Source: Persicaria tinctoria | Lineage: Eukaryota > Streptophyta > Magnoliopsida > Caryophyllales > Polygonaceae | Assembly: GCA_037127255.1 (NCBI GenBank) | Contig: JBANSL010000001.1 | Location: 40,787,001-40,851,000, forward strand | Length of the DNA: 64,000 nt | Direction: 5' to 3' | Part shown: piece after piece, positions 49,392 to 61,102 of the stretch | Position numbering within the stretch: position 1 is the first letter of the stretch | How the letters are laid out: the number at the start of each line of letters is the position of its first letter | Translations under genes and position numbers: made by a program | Notes under the pieces: generated by a model | Seen by the model: only the letters and a program-made list of their open reading frames with translations | Told to the model about the DNA's origin: nothing | Database searches by the model: none

Positions 49392-51290
49392 TGATGTGAG
49401 CCTAATTCGCCATGTTTTACACTTACTTTTATATCGATTTCTGCATACATTGCATGCATTTGGGTTAGAATAATACAGAATCTATATAGTTTACACTTAT
49501 TTGCAATATATGGAGGTCTACACAAGTTTTGGTTATATTTCGCAGAAATCGGACGCACTTTGGAGCTTAAAGGAAACTCATGGAGAAGCTAAGAATGGTG
49601 CAGCTGGAGAAAAGGCCATTTTTCATCATTCTTCATTCTGAATCAAGCTTTGATGTCTTCATGAGAGTTGTCGCCCTCGGAAAGATCTTTCCAACGCATG
49701 CTCATATGCGTCAATCCGACAAACGAGGACGCGGGAAAGTGCATTTCAAGAACAGATCAGAAAGTTGAAGCCAAGTGTACTCGATATCGAGTACACCTCA
49801 CTCGATATCGACCAACTTTCTCGAGCAGACCTGGTCGAGCAGAGCTGATCGAGGACACTGAGTCAGAGACAACCCGACTCCCAGAATCCTACTCGATGTC
49901 GAGGAGGCCTTGTCGAGATCGAGGAGCCATGTCCGGAGTCGACGAGCTGTGCCAAGTCAAGAAGCCGAAGACGGAGACGCCGAGCCAACCCTACTCGATC
50001 TCGAGGAGGCCTTGTCGAGATTGAGGAGCCACCCTGCGCCAGTCCGAGCCCATGCCGAGGAGGAGTCCTCGACAACCTCAGTCTGAGTCATCCTCGACCG
50101 CACTCTACTCGATCTCGAGTACCCTTGGTCGAGATCGAGGAGCCATGTCGAGCAGGGCCAACCGACCAAGCCAGCCAGACGACGAATCCTACTCGATCTC
50201 GAGTAGCCCTGGTCGAGATCGACGAGCCGCGTCCGAAGCCGCGTTACGCGCTTTGAGCAATCCGTGTCGAGTTGGGAGTCCTTGGAGCCGAAGGAGATCG
50301 AGATGGCCGAGATCTATCTTACATCTATCAAGTTCTATCTATGGAAGGAAGATCTATCAACATGAAGACATATTACCTAGTTTAGATTTATCTTTTCCTT
50401 TTAGATTTATTTCCTTTATTGCTTTTATTTATCATTAAGCTTTTTAGATATAGATAGAAGATTCTATCCTTGAATAACAAGGAATAGAAGGCTATAAATA
50501 AAGCCCTGGGGGCTGGATTTTCATTCATTCAAGCAAAGCCGTATTCGGGCGCAAGGAGAGGGAGGAGGCGAGAGAGAGAGAGGAGGAACGTTTGGAAGGT
50601 TTTGTAAGTTTTAGTTTATTTTATGTTAAAGTTAATTTCTTTTATTATGTTTTGTTTATAATTTTCTTCTTCTAGGGTTGGGGTGATCCCAACATAGATA
50701 TGTGTGTTTGATTTAAATCCATGAATTTATATGTCTTTATCATCATCTACCTATGTGCTTAATCCTTTGCGAAAGTTGAGGAAATTCCTTATTCATGATA
50801 TTGAAGCGAAAGTGATCTTATTATGAATTGGATAGTAATTAGGGTTTTCTTGCGAAAGTTGGTTGATCCTAATTAAGAAAAGGTAGAAACAAATTAGGTT
50901 TTTATGCGAGAGCCTCTATCACCTAATTGTTGGAATTTGCGAAAGTTGATTCTTTGATATAAAGCATGCATCTTTATGTGATTTATGATCTGCGCATATG
51001 TTTATTGTTGTGGTGATCCCTAACCTTGGAAATTTGCATCTTTATTTATTTTATTTCATTATTTTTATCCTGCAAAGTTACCCGACACCGACCACCTCTT
51101 CTTCTATCATTCCCTCGACATCGACCAAGTCTTAGTCGACATCGACAACAACCTCCCCACCTCTTCCCGCTATTCCTGGACCCCAAAACACACTAAACCT
51201 AGAACCGCTGACTTCTCTCCTGAGGACAAACCTGACTCCACTATCCTATAGCGGGGTCTTGACTACAAATTTATTTGGTCGAGAAACCCT
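49392..51290 (+). repeat. LTR2 of the nested Athila-like element
   Basis: Same as LTR1 but starts TGATGTGAGCC and lacks about 20 bp near 50145 (GAGCCAGAACCACC...). It stops at ...GAGAAACCCT, missing the terminal CTCGTCA bases, where the third LTR copy joins. The dyad cluster is at 49781-50230. Confidence 0.92.
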
Positions 51291-53751
51291 CCCTACTCGA
51301 TGTCGAGGAGGCCTTGTCTAGATCGAGGAGCCATGTCCGGAGTCGACGAGTTGTGCCAAGTCGAGAAGCCGAAGACGGAGACGCCGAGCCAACCCTACTC
51401 GATCTCGAGGAGGCCTTATCGAGATCGAGGAGCCACCCTGCGCCAGTCCGAGCCCATGCCGAGGAGGAGTGCTCGACAACATCAGTCTGAGTAATCCTCG
51501 ACCGCACTCTACTCGATCTCGAGTACCCTTGGTCGAGATCGAGGAGCCAGAACCACCAAATCCGAGCCATGTCGAGCAGGGCCACCTGATGTATAGCAAT
51601 CGGCTAGGCCGGCCAATTGCTAAACTAAAAGCGTCGATCTTGCTTATGCTCCTTGATTTCTCTTGAATTGACTAAAATTAACTAAACTAATTAATAAACT
51701 AAACAAACGCAACCATTCTTAACTTAAAGAAATTCTAACAAACTAATAGTTAGGGCAACTAAACTAATTCAATCTAAACTAAGGAATTACTAATTAAAAG
51801 GAAACATTGATAACTTGGAAAAGCTAATTTAATGGAAACTATTTAACTAATGTAAACTAAGAATCAGCAACGCAAAGGGAAACAATGGACTGGTGCGCGC
51901 CAGGAAGCCCCGGACTGCGCTGAAGCAAAGGACGTCTCGGGGGACGTGCTCGCCGGGAGCAAGGCCAAACGCTGGGAGCGGAGCCGAGGGTCGCCGTGGT
52001 GTTCGCTGGGAGCGACCAGGGGCCTGTGAAGCGGAGCGCGCACGAGAGCGAGCGCCGGATATACCGCGGGTGAGATCGCTGGAAGAGAGCGGTCGAGGCT
52101 CGAGCGAGCGTGTGCGAGAGCGAGACCAGGGGGCGCCGAGGAGCCCGGGCGCCGAGGCCTGCGGAGCTTGGTGTCGGTGTCCACAAGCGATGTAGCCGGT
52201 GTCCTGGAGGCGCCAACGAGGTTGTGATCGGTTGAGGATTTGGTTTTGATCAAGGATATCAAAGTGACGGTGATGAAGATGGTTGCCGAAGGTTACTAGA
52301 CACATGAACCGGATAGCTTTTGGGATTGATAATCGAGAACCCTTTAATCGATAAAGGAGTTTCTCAATTCTATTCAATCTGATTTAATTCAACAGAACTA
52401 CAATGTTTAAATAGTAAACCTAAGAACCAATTCTACCGTGCAAGATAGAATTTAGGTTGATAAAGATATAATTTTAATCCTAAAGATAAATAAACCTAGA
52501 AGATAAAACTTTAATCTAAAATCCTAATATATAAAAAATAATAAAATAATTAACGCCGTTTCTTTAACGACTCCCAAGGTGGAGCCTTCTTCTTCCGCTT
52601 TAGGATGACATCACCATCCGACCAAGCCAGTCAGACGACGAATCCTACTCGATCTCGAGTAGCCCTGGTCGAGATCGACGAGCCGCGTCCGAAGCCGCGT
52701 TACGCGCTTTGAGCAATCCGTGTCGAGTTGGGAGTCCTTGGAGCCGAAGGAGATCAAGATGGCCGAGATCTATCTTACATCTATCAAGTTCTATCTATGG
52801 AAGGAAGATCTATCAACATGAAGACATATTACCTAGTTTAGATTTATCTTTTCCTTTTAGATTTATTTCCTTTATTGCTTTTATTTATCATTAAGCTTTT
52901 TAGATATAGATAGAAGATTCTATCCTTGAATAACAAGGAATAGAAGGCTATAAATAAAGCCCTGGGGGCTGGATTTTCATTCATTCAAGCAAAGCCGTCT
53001 TCGGGCGCAAGGAGAGGGAGGAGGCGAGAGAGAGAGAGGAGGAACGTTTGGAAGGTTTTGTAAGTTTTAGTTTATTTTATGTTAAAGTTAATTTCTTTTA
53101 TTATGTTTTGTTTTTAATTTTATTCTTCGGTTGGGGTGATCCCAACATAGATATGTGTGTTTGATTTAAATCCATGAATTTATATGTCTTTATTATCATC
53201 TACCTATGTGCTTAATCCTTTGCGAAAGTTGAGGAAATTCCTTATTCATGATATTGAAGCGAAAGTGATCTTATTATGAATTGGATAGTAATTAGGGTTT
53301 TCTTGCGAAAGTTGGTTGATCCTAATTAAGAAAAGGTAGAAACAAATTAGGTTTTTATGCGAGAGCCTCTATCACCTAAATTGTTGGAATTTGCGAAAGT
53401 TGATTCTTTGATATAAAGCATGCATCTTTATGTGATTTATGATCTGCGCATATGTTTATTGTTGTGGTGATCCCTAACCTTGGAAATTTGCATCTTTATT
53501 TATTTTATTTCATTATTTTTATCCTGCAAAGTTACCCGAAACCGACCACCTCTTCTTCTATCATTCCCTCGACATCGACCAAGTCTTAGTCGACATCGAC
53601 AACAACCTCCCCACCTCTTCCCGCTATTCCTGAACCCCAAAACACACTAAACCTAGAACCGCTGACTTCTCTCCTGGGGACGAACCTGACTCCACTATCC
53701 TATAGCGGGGTCTTGACTACAAATTTATTTGGTCGAGAAACCCTCTCGACA
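51291..53751 (+). repeat. LTR3, 5'-truncated, with solo-LTR insertion
   Basis: Begins inside the dyad block (equivalent to about 45558 of LTR1), is interrupted at 51586/52614, and continues to ...CTCTCGACA at 53751. It has the segment that LTR2 lacks, so it is closer to LTR1 there. Dyads at 51297-51545 and 52645-52682. Confidence 0.9.
51587..52613 (-). mobile_element. Solo LTR inserted in LTR3
   Basis: 1027 bp with termini TGATGT...ACATCA, flanked by CCACC (51582-51586) and CCATC (52614-52618), a 5-bp duplication with one transition. Host LTR sequence is continuous across it when compared with LTR1. No primer site or coding sequence is present, so it is a solo LTR from LTR-LTR recombination. 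ACTATTTAAACATTG on the minus strand near 52400 looks like a promoter, favouring the minus orientation. The GC-rich middle (51890-52190) gives long spurious open frames. The family is unknown. Confidence 0.85.
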
Positions 53752-54424
53752 CGTACCTCAGCTTTGGAAAGAAAAGATTTGAGAGGTTCAAAATTCAAAA
53801 GGCTTCCCTCCCATCCTTGAGAAGGAGAACTGCTATATATAGAGGTGTGCAAGAAGATGATCAACAACAACTCCGCAAGCATTCATTTAAAGCGATAAAG
53901 TCTTCTTAGCATTTATCCTTCGAAGTTTCTCTCTTAGTTCTCATAAAGATTAGCTTGTTTCATTTTTGAGAGTTGAGGGAAACACGTGAGCTTATTGTAC
54001 AAGTCACTTATCTTACTTAAAGAGTATCTCATACTCGATCAAAACACACTCTGGTGTGTTGTGACAGCTTTTTTTTCACTTGTAAGGTTGAGTGCTAGAA
54101 TAGAAGCGGTGAGACTTTGTATAGAAGAACGGAAGTTCTTCTAGGAAGTTCTAGAACTCTAAGGAAGTGAAATAAGAAGTTCATGTCGAACCTCATTAAC
54201 AATTCGTGTGGAACCTCGTTAACAATTCGTATGTTCTATATTTACTTATTCCGCATTTATTTATCTTATTTTGTTTTTGCTTGGTCAAGATTTGATAGTC
54301 ATATCAAGGTCTTGACAAGTTGTTTTGAAAGTTGTCAAAATGTTTTGTTTTGCAAAAATCGAGAATATTTTATTCATCCCTCCCCCTTCTAGAGTAGTAT
54401 TCATTGCCTTATAGACTCTTCAAT

Positions 54425-54436
54425 TGGTATCAGAGC
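54425..54436 (+). other. Primer-binding site of the SIRE-like element
   Basis: TGGTATCAGAGC, two bases after the LTR end. Confidence 0.92.
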
Positions 54437-54475
54437 TTGACTCACTGTGCGATCTAACAATCTTGTGAGTTTATC

Positions 54476-54555
54476 ATGTCTACCATAGACGATGGAGGAT
54501 TTGCCCAAGGGAGATATGTCTACCATAGACGATGGAGGATTTGCCCAAGGGAGAT
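54476..54555 (+). repeat. 40-bp tandem duplication over the gag start
   Basis: Two perfect copies (54476-54515, 54516-54555), each beginning ATGTCTACCATAGACG. Forty is not a multiple of three, so the upstream ATG is out of frame with gag and would act as an upstream start. Confidence 0.95.
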
Positions 54556-55770
54556 TTACCAACCGACCTCCATTGTTTTGTGGCAATAACTTTATTCATT
54601 GGAGATCTTTGATGCAAATATTTATCATTGATCAGGATCTTGAGCTATGAGATCTGGTAAAGAAAGGTCCATGCATTCCAAAGAAGACTGACGAGATTGA
54701 AAAAGAAGTTGACAAAGTAGAAGACGAATATACTCAAACAGATTTGGAGAATATCGCAAAGAATTTCAAAGCTATGCATTTGTTATATTGTGGACTTGAT
54801 GCTAATAAATTTAACCGTGCTTCTTCTTGCAAGAGCGCCAAGTAGATTTGGAACAAACTGGTGGTCACTTATGAAGGAACTAGCCAAGTCAAGGAGAGTA
54901 AGATCAACATCTTTCTTCGGCAATATGCGCTCTTCAAGATGAATTCTGATGAATAAGTGAAGGAAATGTTTACGAGATTCACTCAAATTTTGAATAACCT
55001 GGACTCACTTGGAAAGACCTTCTCCAATACTGAGAAGGTAACAAGGAAGGTTCTTAGGAGCCTCCCGAAAATCAAGTGGGGTCTCAAGGTTACTTCATTT
55101 AGAATCATCTCATCACACATGAGATGATTCTAAATGGATGGAAAAGTTCCCTCATCAACCAAGAATCTTGCCCTCAAAGTAAAGAAGGAAGAAGTAGAAA
55201 CTGATGATGATGAAAGTGATGATGAAGATGATCCTTTTGCCCTCATCACTCGAGGACTAGCACGAATCTTAAAGATGAAAAAGGCAGTTCTCCAATCGAG
55301 ACAATGCTAGATCACCCATGTTCAAAGGTAAGTCCTCTAACCCATCAAAAAAGCCGAAAGTACTAACTTGCTTTGAATGTGGTGAAACAGATCACCTTGT
55401 GAAGGAATGTCATTTGAAGAAAAGAAACAAGTTCAAAAGAAATGAGCAAAGAAAGAAAGCTATGCTAACCACTTGGAGCGACTCAGATGCCTCAAGTGAC
55501 TCAAACACGGAAGAAGGTCAGACAAATCTTTGCTTAATGGGTGAGCATGAGGAAACTAAGAGTCAAGACCTTGAAGAATTGGTAAGAAGCTTAATGTCCA
55601 ACCCTCTTGATATTCTATATGAATTTCTAAAGAATCTGATTTCTAATGAAGAGATTTATAACTGTGAAATGAACATCTCAAAAGAGAAGTTGAAAGATCA
55701 ACAGAAGTGCATAAGTGAAATGTCACTGGAAATGAAAAATCTTAAAGCTTCTCAGTCTGCTCTTGACTAA
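54516..55770 (+). pseudogene. SIRE-like copia gag
   Basis: Begins MSTIDDGGFAQGRFTNRPP, followed by the gag core with FCGNNFIHWRSLMQIFI. In-frame stops lie at 54648-54650, 54843-54845 and 54954-54956. The frame then slips near the hairpin at 55096-55136. The C-terminal part (55318-55770) is open and holds the CCHC knuckle CFECGETDHLVKEC and an acidic Ser/Asp-rich tail (WSDSDASSDSNTEEGQ) characteristic of SIRE-type gag. It cannot make a full protein. Confidence 0.9.
55096..55136. repeat. Perfect 18-bp inverted repeat with 5-nt loop
   Basis: CATTTAGAATCATCTCAT, loop CACAC, then its exact reverse complement. The right arm reads as expected gag coding sequence (HEMILNG); the left arm looks like an inverted copy of it. 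Confidence 0.9.
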
Positions 55771-56201
55771 AGTTAAGCAAAACATCTCTTCTTCAAAGCT
55801 TCGCAATAATGATTTTGAGAAATAGAAGGTTAAGCTGACAGAAAAGTGAAAAGACCAGCAGACATCTCTAATACATTTCACAAAATCTAAGGCCAATCTT
55901 AACAAGATGTTGGGTGAACAACAACTATGGGTTAATAGAAATGGTATTGGCTACAACAAGAATTTTCCCAAAAAACCTAATAGAAATGGCATTCACCTAC
56001 TTGTTTTTACTGTTGTAAAACGGGGCATGTGAAGGAAACATGTCCTTATAGACGAAGGGATCCTCAAATCATTAGAAACACCTTTGTAGTATGCTTAAAT
56101 GAATAGATCAGACAAGTTTGGGTTCCTAAAGGGACCAGGCTGCCCAACATGGGTTATCCCCATTATGAATCCAATTCTGTTTATTGGTCTAGCTGAAAGG
56201 G

Positions 56202-57123
56202 TTGATGATTGATTTGCAAGATATCACCAAGACCAAGGAGCCTAAATGGATTATGGACAATGGATGCTCTCGGCATATGAGTAGGAAGAAATCTGTATTT
56301 CATGATCTAAAAGAGAAAACCACTGGAACAATTACTCTTGGTGATAAAGGGAAGTGTAATATTGTTGGTATAGGTAACATTGGTAATAATTCTAATAGTT
56401 GCATTAAAGATGTATATCTCGTTAACGCGATAAAATATAATCTTCCAAGTGTCTCTCAGTTGTGTGATATGGGAAACAAGGTTGCCTTTGACATGCATAA
56501 GTATGAAGTCCAAAATGAAGAGACAAGAGATCTGATTCTCACTGCTCATAGGCAAAACAATTCATATGCTGTAAACGCTAACCAAATTGCAGGAACTCAT
56601 CTCAAGTGTCTCAAGGCCTTGACTGATGACTCAAGTCTTTGGCACAGAAGGCTAGGTGATGTGAGCATGCATACCCTTAACAAACTGAAGACAAGAGAGC
56701 TTGTAAGAGGATTACCTGACCTAAACTTCAAGAGGGAGGAGCTGTGCAATGCATGTACAAAAGGTAAACAAACTCGTGGCTCTTTTAAGCCCAAAAAGGT
56801 TGTAAGTTCTTGTCGTCCCCTTGAGGTATTACATATGGATTTATGTGCATGGTCCTCTCCGCGTCAAATCTACAAAGGGTAAATAGTATATCCTAGTTAT
56901 TATTGATGATTTCTCTCATTCTACATGGATTTCTTCTCTTAGTGAAAAATATGAGGCTTTATTCGAGTTTAACCTTGGGAAATTTGATGCTCGCAGCGAC
57001 AAAGGTATATTTCTTGGTTATTCTTCTAATAGCAAAGCTTATAGAATTTATAACAAGCGCACCAAAATCGTTGAGGAGGGTATCCATGTGGTATTCGACG
57101 AAAGCAATAATGGTGTGTTAAGT
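56202..57123 (+). pseudogene. SIRE-like copia protease and integrase, core deleted
   Basis: Protease shows WIMDNGCSRHMS, with Asn where the family has Ser. The pre-integrase motif LWHRRLGDVSMHTLN and zinc-binding CNACTKGKQ follow. The integrase core starts (HMDLCAW, then IIDDFSHSTW in another frame after a stop at 56880-56882). Near 56967 it jumps to the integrase C-terminal block (KGIFLGYSSNSKAYRIYNKR, VVFDESN). The second catalytic Asp and the Glu are therefore deleted. Confidence 0.88.
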
Positions 57124-57510
57124 TAAAGTTTTGTAGATCTCAATCTAGATCACCATGATTCTGATGGAGAAGAAGAAGATAAATTTGAACCCAAGAAGGA
57201 CCAAGAATGAAACATGCAAGAGCAAATCCAAGATACAAACGAGATGTTTCAAGACCTTGAGAAGCAACTACAGAGTCTGGATTCGAGCAACACAAGCAAT
57301 AAGGAACCCAGTTCCAACACCGTCTCTCAAGACCTTGAGGAGAGTCCATGTGCTATTGTGAATGATGAAGGTCCTAAGCAATGAAAATTCAAGCATGCTT
57401 CATCCCATTCAGCTCAGGATATCATCCCAAATCCATCGTCCGATATTCAAACTCGGTCTAGATTAAAGAATCTTTGTGCTTTCTATGCATTTGTTTCTCT
57501 TATAGAACCA
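57124..57510 (+). other. Integrase-RT linker of the SIRE-like element
   Basis: A hydrophilic, Glu/Asp/Lys-rich reading in broken frames, as usual between copia integrase and RT. No separate gene. Confidence 0.55.
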
Positions 57511-58538
57511 ATGACACCGACCGAAGCACTCAAGGACTCGGATCAGATCACTCCTATGCAAAGCGAGCTGAATGAATTTGAAAGAAACAAGGTTTGGACT
57601 CTCCAACCAAAGCCTAAGTACCAATCAGTCATTGGCACTAGGTGGGTGTTTAGAAACAAATTGGATGAAGCTGGCAAGATTATTCTAAACAAGGCAAGAC
57701 TTGTGGCTCAAAGCTATTACCAAGAAGAAGGTATAGACTACGAGGAGACTTTTCCTCCCGTAGCAAGGTTAGAAGCTAGCTATTCATATATTACTTTCTT
57801 TTGCTTCTTACATGGACATCAAGTTATTTCAAATGGATGTTAAATGTTCTTTTCTAAACAGGTTCTTGGAAAAAGAAGTTTATGTCGCTCAACCTGCTTG
57901 TTTTGAAATTGAAGAATTTCCAAATCATATTTATAAATTGGACAAGGCTCTTTAGGGTCTCTAACAAGCTCTTAGAGCTTGTTATGAGATATTGTCCAAG
58001 TATATTCTTGAAAATGGTTTTCAAAGAGGGTTGATTGACAAAACTCTTTTCATAAAGATCTGTGGAAATGATCTTTTGGTTGTTCAAATCTATGTTGATG
58101 ATATATTATTCGGTGCTACTAACAACTCCCTTTGGAAGGAGTTTTCGGGTATCATGTGCAGGGAATTCGAAATGAGCCTCATGGGAGAACTAAACTTCTT
58201 CCTTGTTCTACACGTTCATCAAACAAAGAAAGTTATTTTTCTTAATCAAGGGAAGTACACTAGGGAGTTGCTCAAGAAATATAAGATGGATCAATCTAAG
58301 ATAGTAAAAACCCCTATGAGCTCTACACTCTCCCTTGATCAAGACAAGAATGGTATGAATGTAAACCAAAAAGAATATTGAGGTATGATTGATTTACTCT
58401 CCTATCTCACTGCTAGTAGACCTGACATCATGTTTAGTGTGTGTATGTGTGCTTGGTTCCAAGTTGATCCTAAAGAGTCTCATCTTGTTGCTGTAAACAT
58501 GATCTTTAGATACTTGAATAGGACTCAAGACCTTGATC
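57511..58538 (+). pseudogene. SIRE-like copia reverse transcriptase
   Basis: Three pieces. 57511-57843 carries MQSELNEFERNKVWTL, GTRWVFRNKLDE, NKARLVAQSYYQEEGIDYEE and PVARLEA. 57992-58381 carries ENGFQRGLIDKTLF and the catalytic box YVDDILFG. 58385-58538 carries LLSYLTASRPDIMFSV and SHLVAVNMIFRYL. Frameshifts and stops separate them. The hAT insertion at 58539 splits the following RNase H. Confidence 0.9.
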
Positions 58539-59534
58539 TAGGGCTGTTACATGAGCCGAACAGCTGGGGTCGGCTCGGGCTCAGCTCGAAAAAGCTTGGC
58601 TCGAGCTCGTTCGTAGACGGTAAACAAGTCGAGCTTGAACAGGGTTTTAGGCTCGAACCGAGCCCGAGCCGAGCTCGGAAGCTCGATACAGTAAATTACT
58701 AAAATGCCCTAGGTTATTAGATCGAGGGATTTAGGAATTCTCATGTGAAGGCTCGACAATTCTCCTCTTCGCTCTTCCTCGGATCCAGACGGCTTGGTTC
58801 TCTTCTCCACTTCTCCTCTTCTCTTTTCCTAGGATTCTCCTAAAGCGGAGAAGCCTAAGGCATCCGGTGATCGGCCCTCCTTCCCACCTCGGCGTTCTGT
58901 TCAGCGGTCGTCGGCAGGCCCTCCTTCTGTCGCATCCTCAGCCCTCTTCTTCGCTGTTCGTTCTTCTCTGTTTGTGTTCACTATTCAGGCGTTCTTATCT
59001 GTTTGTGTTCACTGTTCAAGGTAACTTCCGTCTTCCCTCTTCGTTGTACGTTCGTTCTTTTCTGGTTCATTATGTGTAACTTCCTTCTTCCATTTTCGAT
59101 GTACGTTCGTTCACTGATTGTGATTTCACCATACTTTGTTCATGTTGTATGTGTAATACTAATAGAGCAACTAGAGTTCATTACACTTATACACCATGTC
59201 GGTTTAACAGATTGTTAACAGTAGATTATTAACACATTAACATTTAATCTAACAGATTATTAACACTTAACAATGTTAAGTCTACAACAGATTAGTACCA
59301 TTACACTGTTAACATTTAACAGATTGTCAAAATCTAATGAATTTAACAAATTCAAGTGAACTCTCTTAATCTTAATAGTTAATTTCAGTGACTCTTGTTA
59401 AATTAAAACATTCCTTTCCTGCACACACAATGTTCCTTAATCTGTATGTTACTTTCTTAATCTGTATGTTACTCTCTTGTTGTGTTAATTTGTTCATTGT
59501 TTAACTTTGATTGATCTCTCTTATTTATTAGACT
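58539..59534 (+). other. hAT 5' sub-terminal repeats and leader
   Basis: 58539-58690 is dense in CGAGC/GCTCG units, the usual transposase-binding zone. 58700-59534 is pyrimidine- and T-rich sequence before the transposase start. It contains repeated short blocks (CGTTCTT...TCTGTTTGTGTTCACT near 58960-59010; TTAACA-rich 59210-59340). No gene. Confidence 0.6.
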
Positions 59535-60723
59535 ATGTCGCATGCACAACCGAGTGACTCCGTCAACAACTTAGGAGCTTCCGCCACTCAGGCTACACAA
59601 CCGACTGGTGAAGAGCAAACGGCTAAAACAGTAGCTCCTTCTGCTAGTGAAGAGCAAACTACGGGTACGGTTGACATTGAGGGTGAGAAAAAGAAAAAAG
59701 GAAAGTTTCTACTGTTTGGAATGATGTTACCGAAGTTGAGGAAGATGGTGTAGCTTATGTGAAATGCAACCATTGTGATGTGAAAATGGCAAAAACCAAG
59801 GGAGGGCCAACAACTACCTACAAAAGGCACATTGCCCTTTTTATGATTCGGAAAAGTAAGCTTTCGGGAAAAGGAAAAGGTGTCGGTGGAATGCAACAAC
59901 TCCTAAGTTTTGATTCTAGTGGAAGTGGTTCACTTGTTTCTTACAAGTATGATAAGGAGGCAATTTTGAACATGATGGTGAAGATGATTATGGTGCATGA
60001 ATACCTGTTCATGATGGTTGAGCATAAGTTGTTTAGGGCTTATAGTCAAATGCTTAACCCGAAGTTTGAGCCGATTGGTCGCCTTGCTATTAGAGATTGT
60101 GCAATGAAGTTTTATATGGAAGAGAAGGCAACAATGAAGGTGATGTTTACAAAAGTTGGAAGGGTTAGCTTAACATCGGACTTGTGGATATCTAACCAAA
60201 CGAAAGGATACATGTGCATCACTGGCCATTTTGTAGATTCAGATTGGAAGTTGCAAAATCGCATTTTGAATTTTTGTTTGTTGCCTCCACCGCACACGGG
60301 CATTGCTATTGCGGACAAGATGTTTGAGTGTTTGTCTTAAGGGGGATTAGAAAAAAAGATCTCTACCATCACATTAGACAACGCTACTTCAAATGATGCC
60401 GCCACCACATCTTTGCAAGAACAATTTGAGGCAAGAGATGCATTGATCTTTGGAAGGAAGATCTTCCGTGTTATGTGTTGTGCGCATATCTTGAATTTAT
60501 TGGTCCAAGATGGATTGATTCCCTTGAAGAGCATTATTCAAAATGTCCGTGAGAGTGTGAAGTTCATACTTTTGAGTCCCTCACGCCTTCACAAGTGGAA
60601 TGAGCTTGTCAACAGTATAGGATTGACCACAAACAACAAGTTAATTCTTGATGTTTCTACTCAGTGGAACTCAACCTATCATGCGTTGGAAAGAGCTCTA
60701 ATATTCAAGGATGCTTTTCCTAG
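59535..60723 (+). pseudogene. hAT transposase, first exon region
   Basis: Begins MSHAQPSDSVNNLG. After a frame shift in an A-run near 59695 comes a BED zinc finger (STVWNDVTEVEEDG, VKCNHCDVKMAK, TYKRHI). The RNase H-like catalytic region follows (VSLTSDLWISNQTKGYMCIT, the ITLDNATSND block with a conserved Asp, CCAHILNLLVQDG, STQWNSTYHALERAL). A TAA stop lies at 60338-60340. The exon ends at a GT donor (60724). The encoded enzyme would cut and paste the element; here it is inactive. Confidence 0.9.
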
Positions 60724-61102
60724 GTATACATAATATACCTACTGATTTTTTATATATAAATACACCTACTGATTTTTACATTTTTTCATATGTTAGAAAG
60801 AGCTACTGATTTTTTTATGTATATGAATTCTTGATGTTCCTAGGAATTCTTGTGCAAGCATTTAGCTACTGATTTTTTGTAGCTACTGATTTTTTAGGGC
60901 TTATAGCTACTGATTTTTTAGGGCTTATATATATACATGTCTAAATTCATGCTTAAATACACATATTGTTTAGGGCTTATACCTACTGATTTTTTTTACA
61001 TATTGTGTGCAATATAACTACAGGTTTTTTTCATAATATAGCTACTGATTTTTTACATGTCTAAATTCATGCTTAAATAATATATCTACTGATTTTTTTT
61101 AG
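60724..61102 (+). other. hAT transposase intron with repeated 3' splice-site-like blocks
   Basis: GT at 60724 and AG at 61101-61102 restore the transposase reading phase between the two coding parts, supporting an intron of 379 bp. Inside are nine copies of CTACTGATTTTT (starts 60739, 60766, 60803, 60866, 60883, 60907, 60985, 61042, 61086). The last is the real acceptor context, CTACTGAT plus T-run plus AG. Several others are also followed by TAG. Confidence 0.75.

Larger units (their letters stand above)
45062..53751 (+). mobile_element. Non-autonomous Athila-like element with LTR-interior-LTR-partial LTR layout
   Basis: LTR1 45062-46987, interior 46988-49391, LTR2 49392-51290 (lacking the last few bases), then a third, 5'-truncated LTR 51291-53751 that contains a solo-LTR insertion. 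The outermost flanks are TGTAC (45057-45061) and CGTAC (53752-53756), a 5-bp TSD with one transition. The three-LTR array therefore grew from one insertion, presumably by unequal LTR recombination. The interior has an Asp-type primer site and a 3' TTGAGGACAAGC...TATGGGGTG block typical of Athila ends, but no gag or pol. Confidence 0.88.
44684..54422 (+). repeat. 5' LTR of the SIRE-like element, split at 45061/53757
   Basis: The pieces 44684-45061 and 53757-54422 add to about 1.04 kb. The right piece holds a CTATATATAG promoter core near 53832 and ends in CA at 54421-54422, two bases before the primer site. The intervening 8.7 kb is the nested Athila-like element. Confidence 0.65.

Noticed and set aside
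51847..52377. Overlapping 100-176-codon frames in the GC-rich part of the solo LTR
   Set aside because: Low-complexity readings in several frames and both strands within a clearly delimited LTR.
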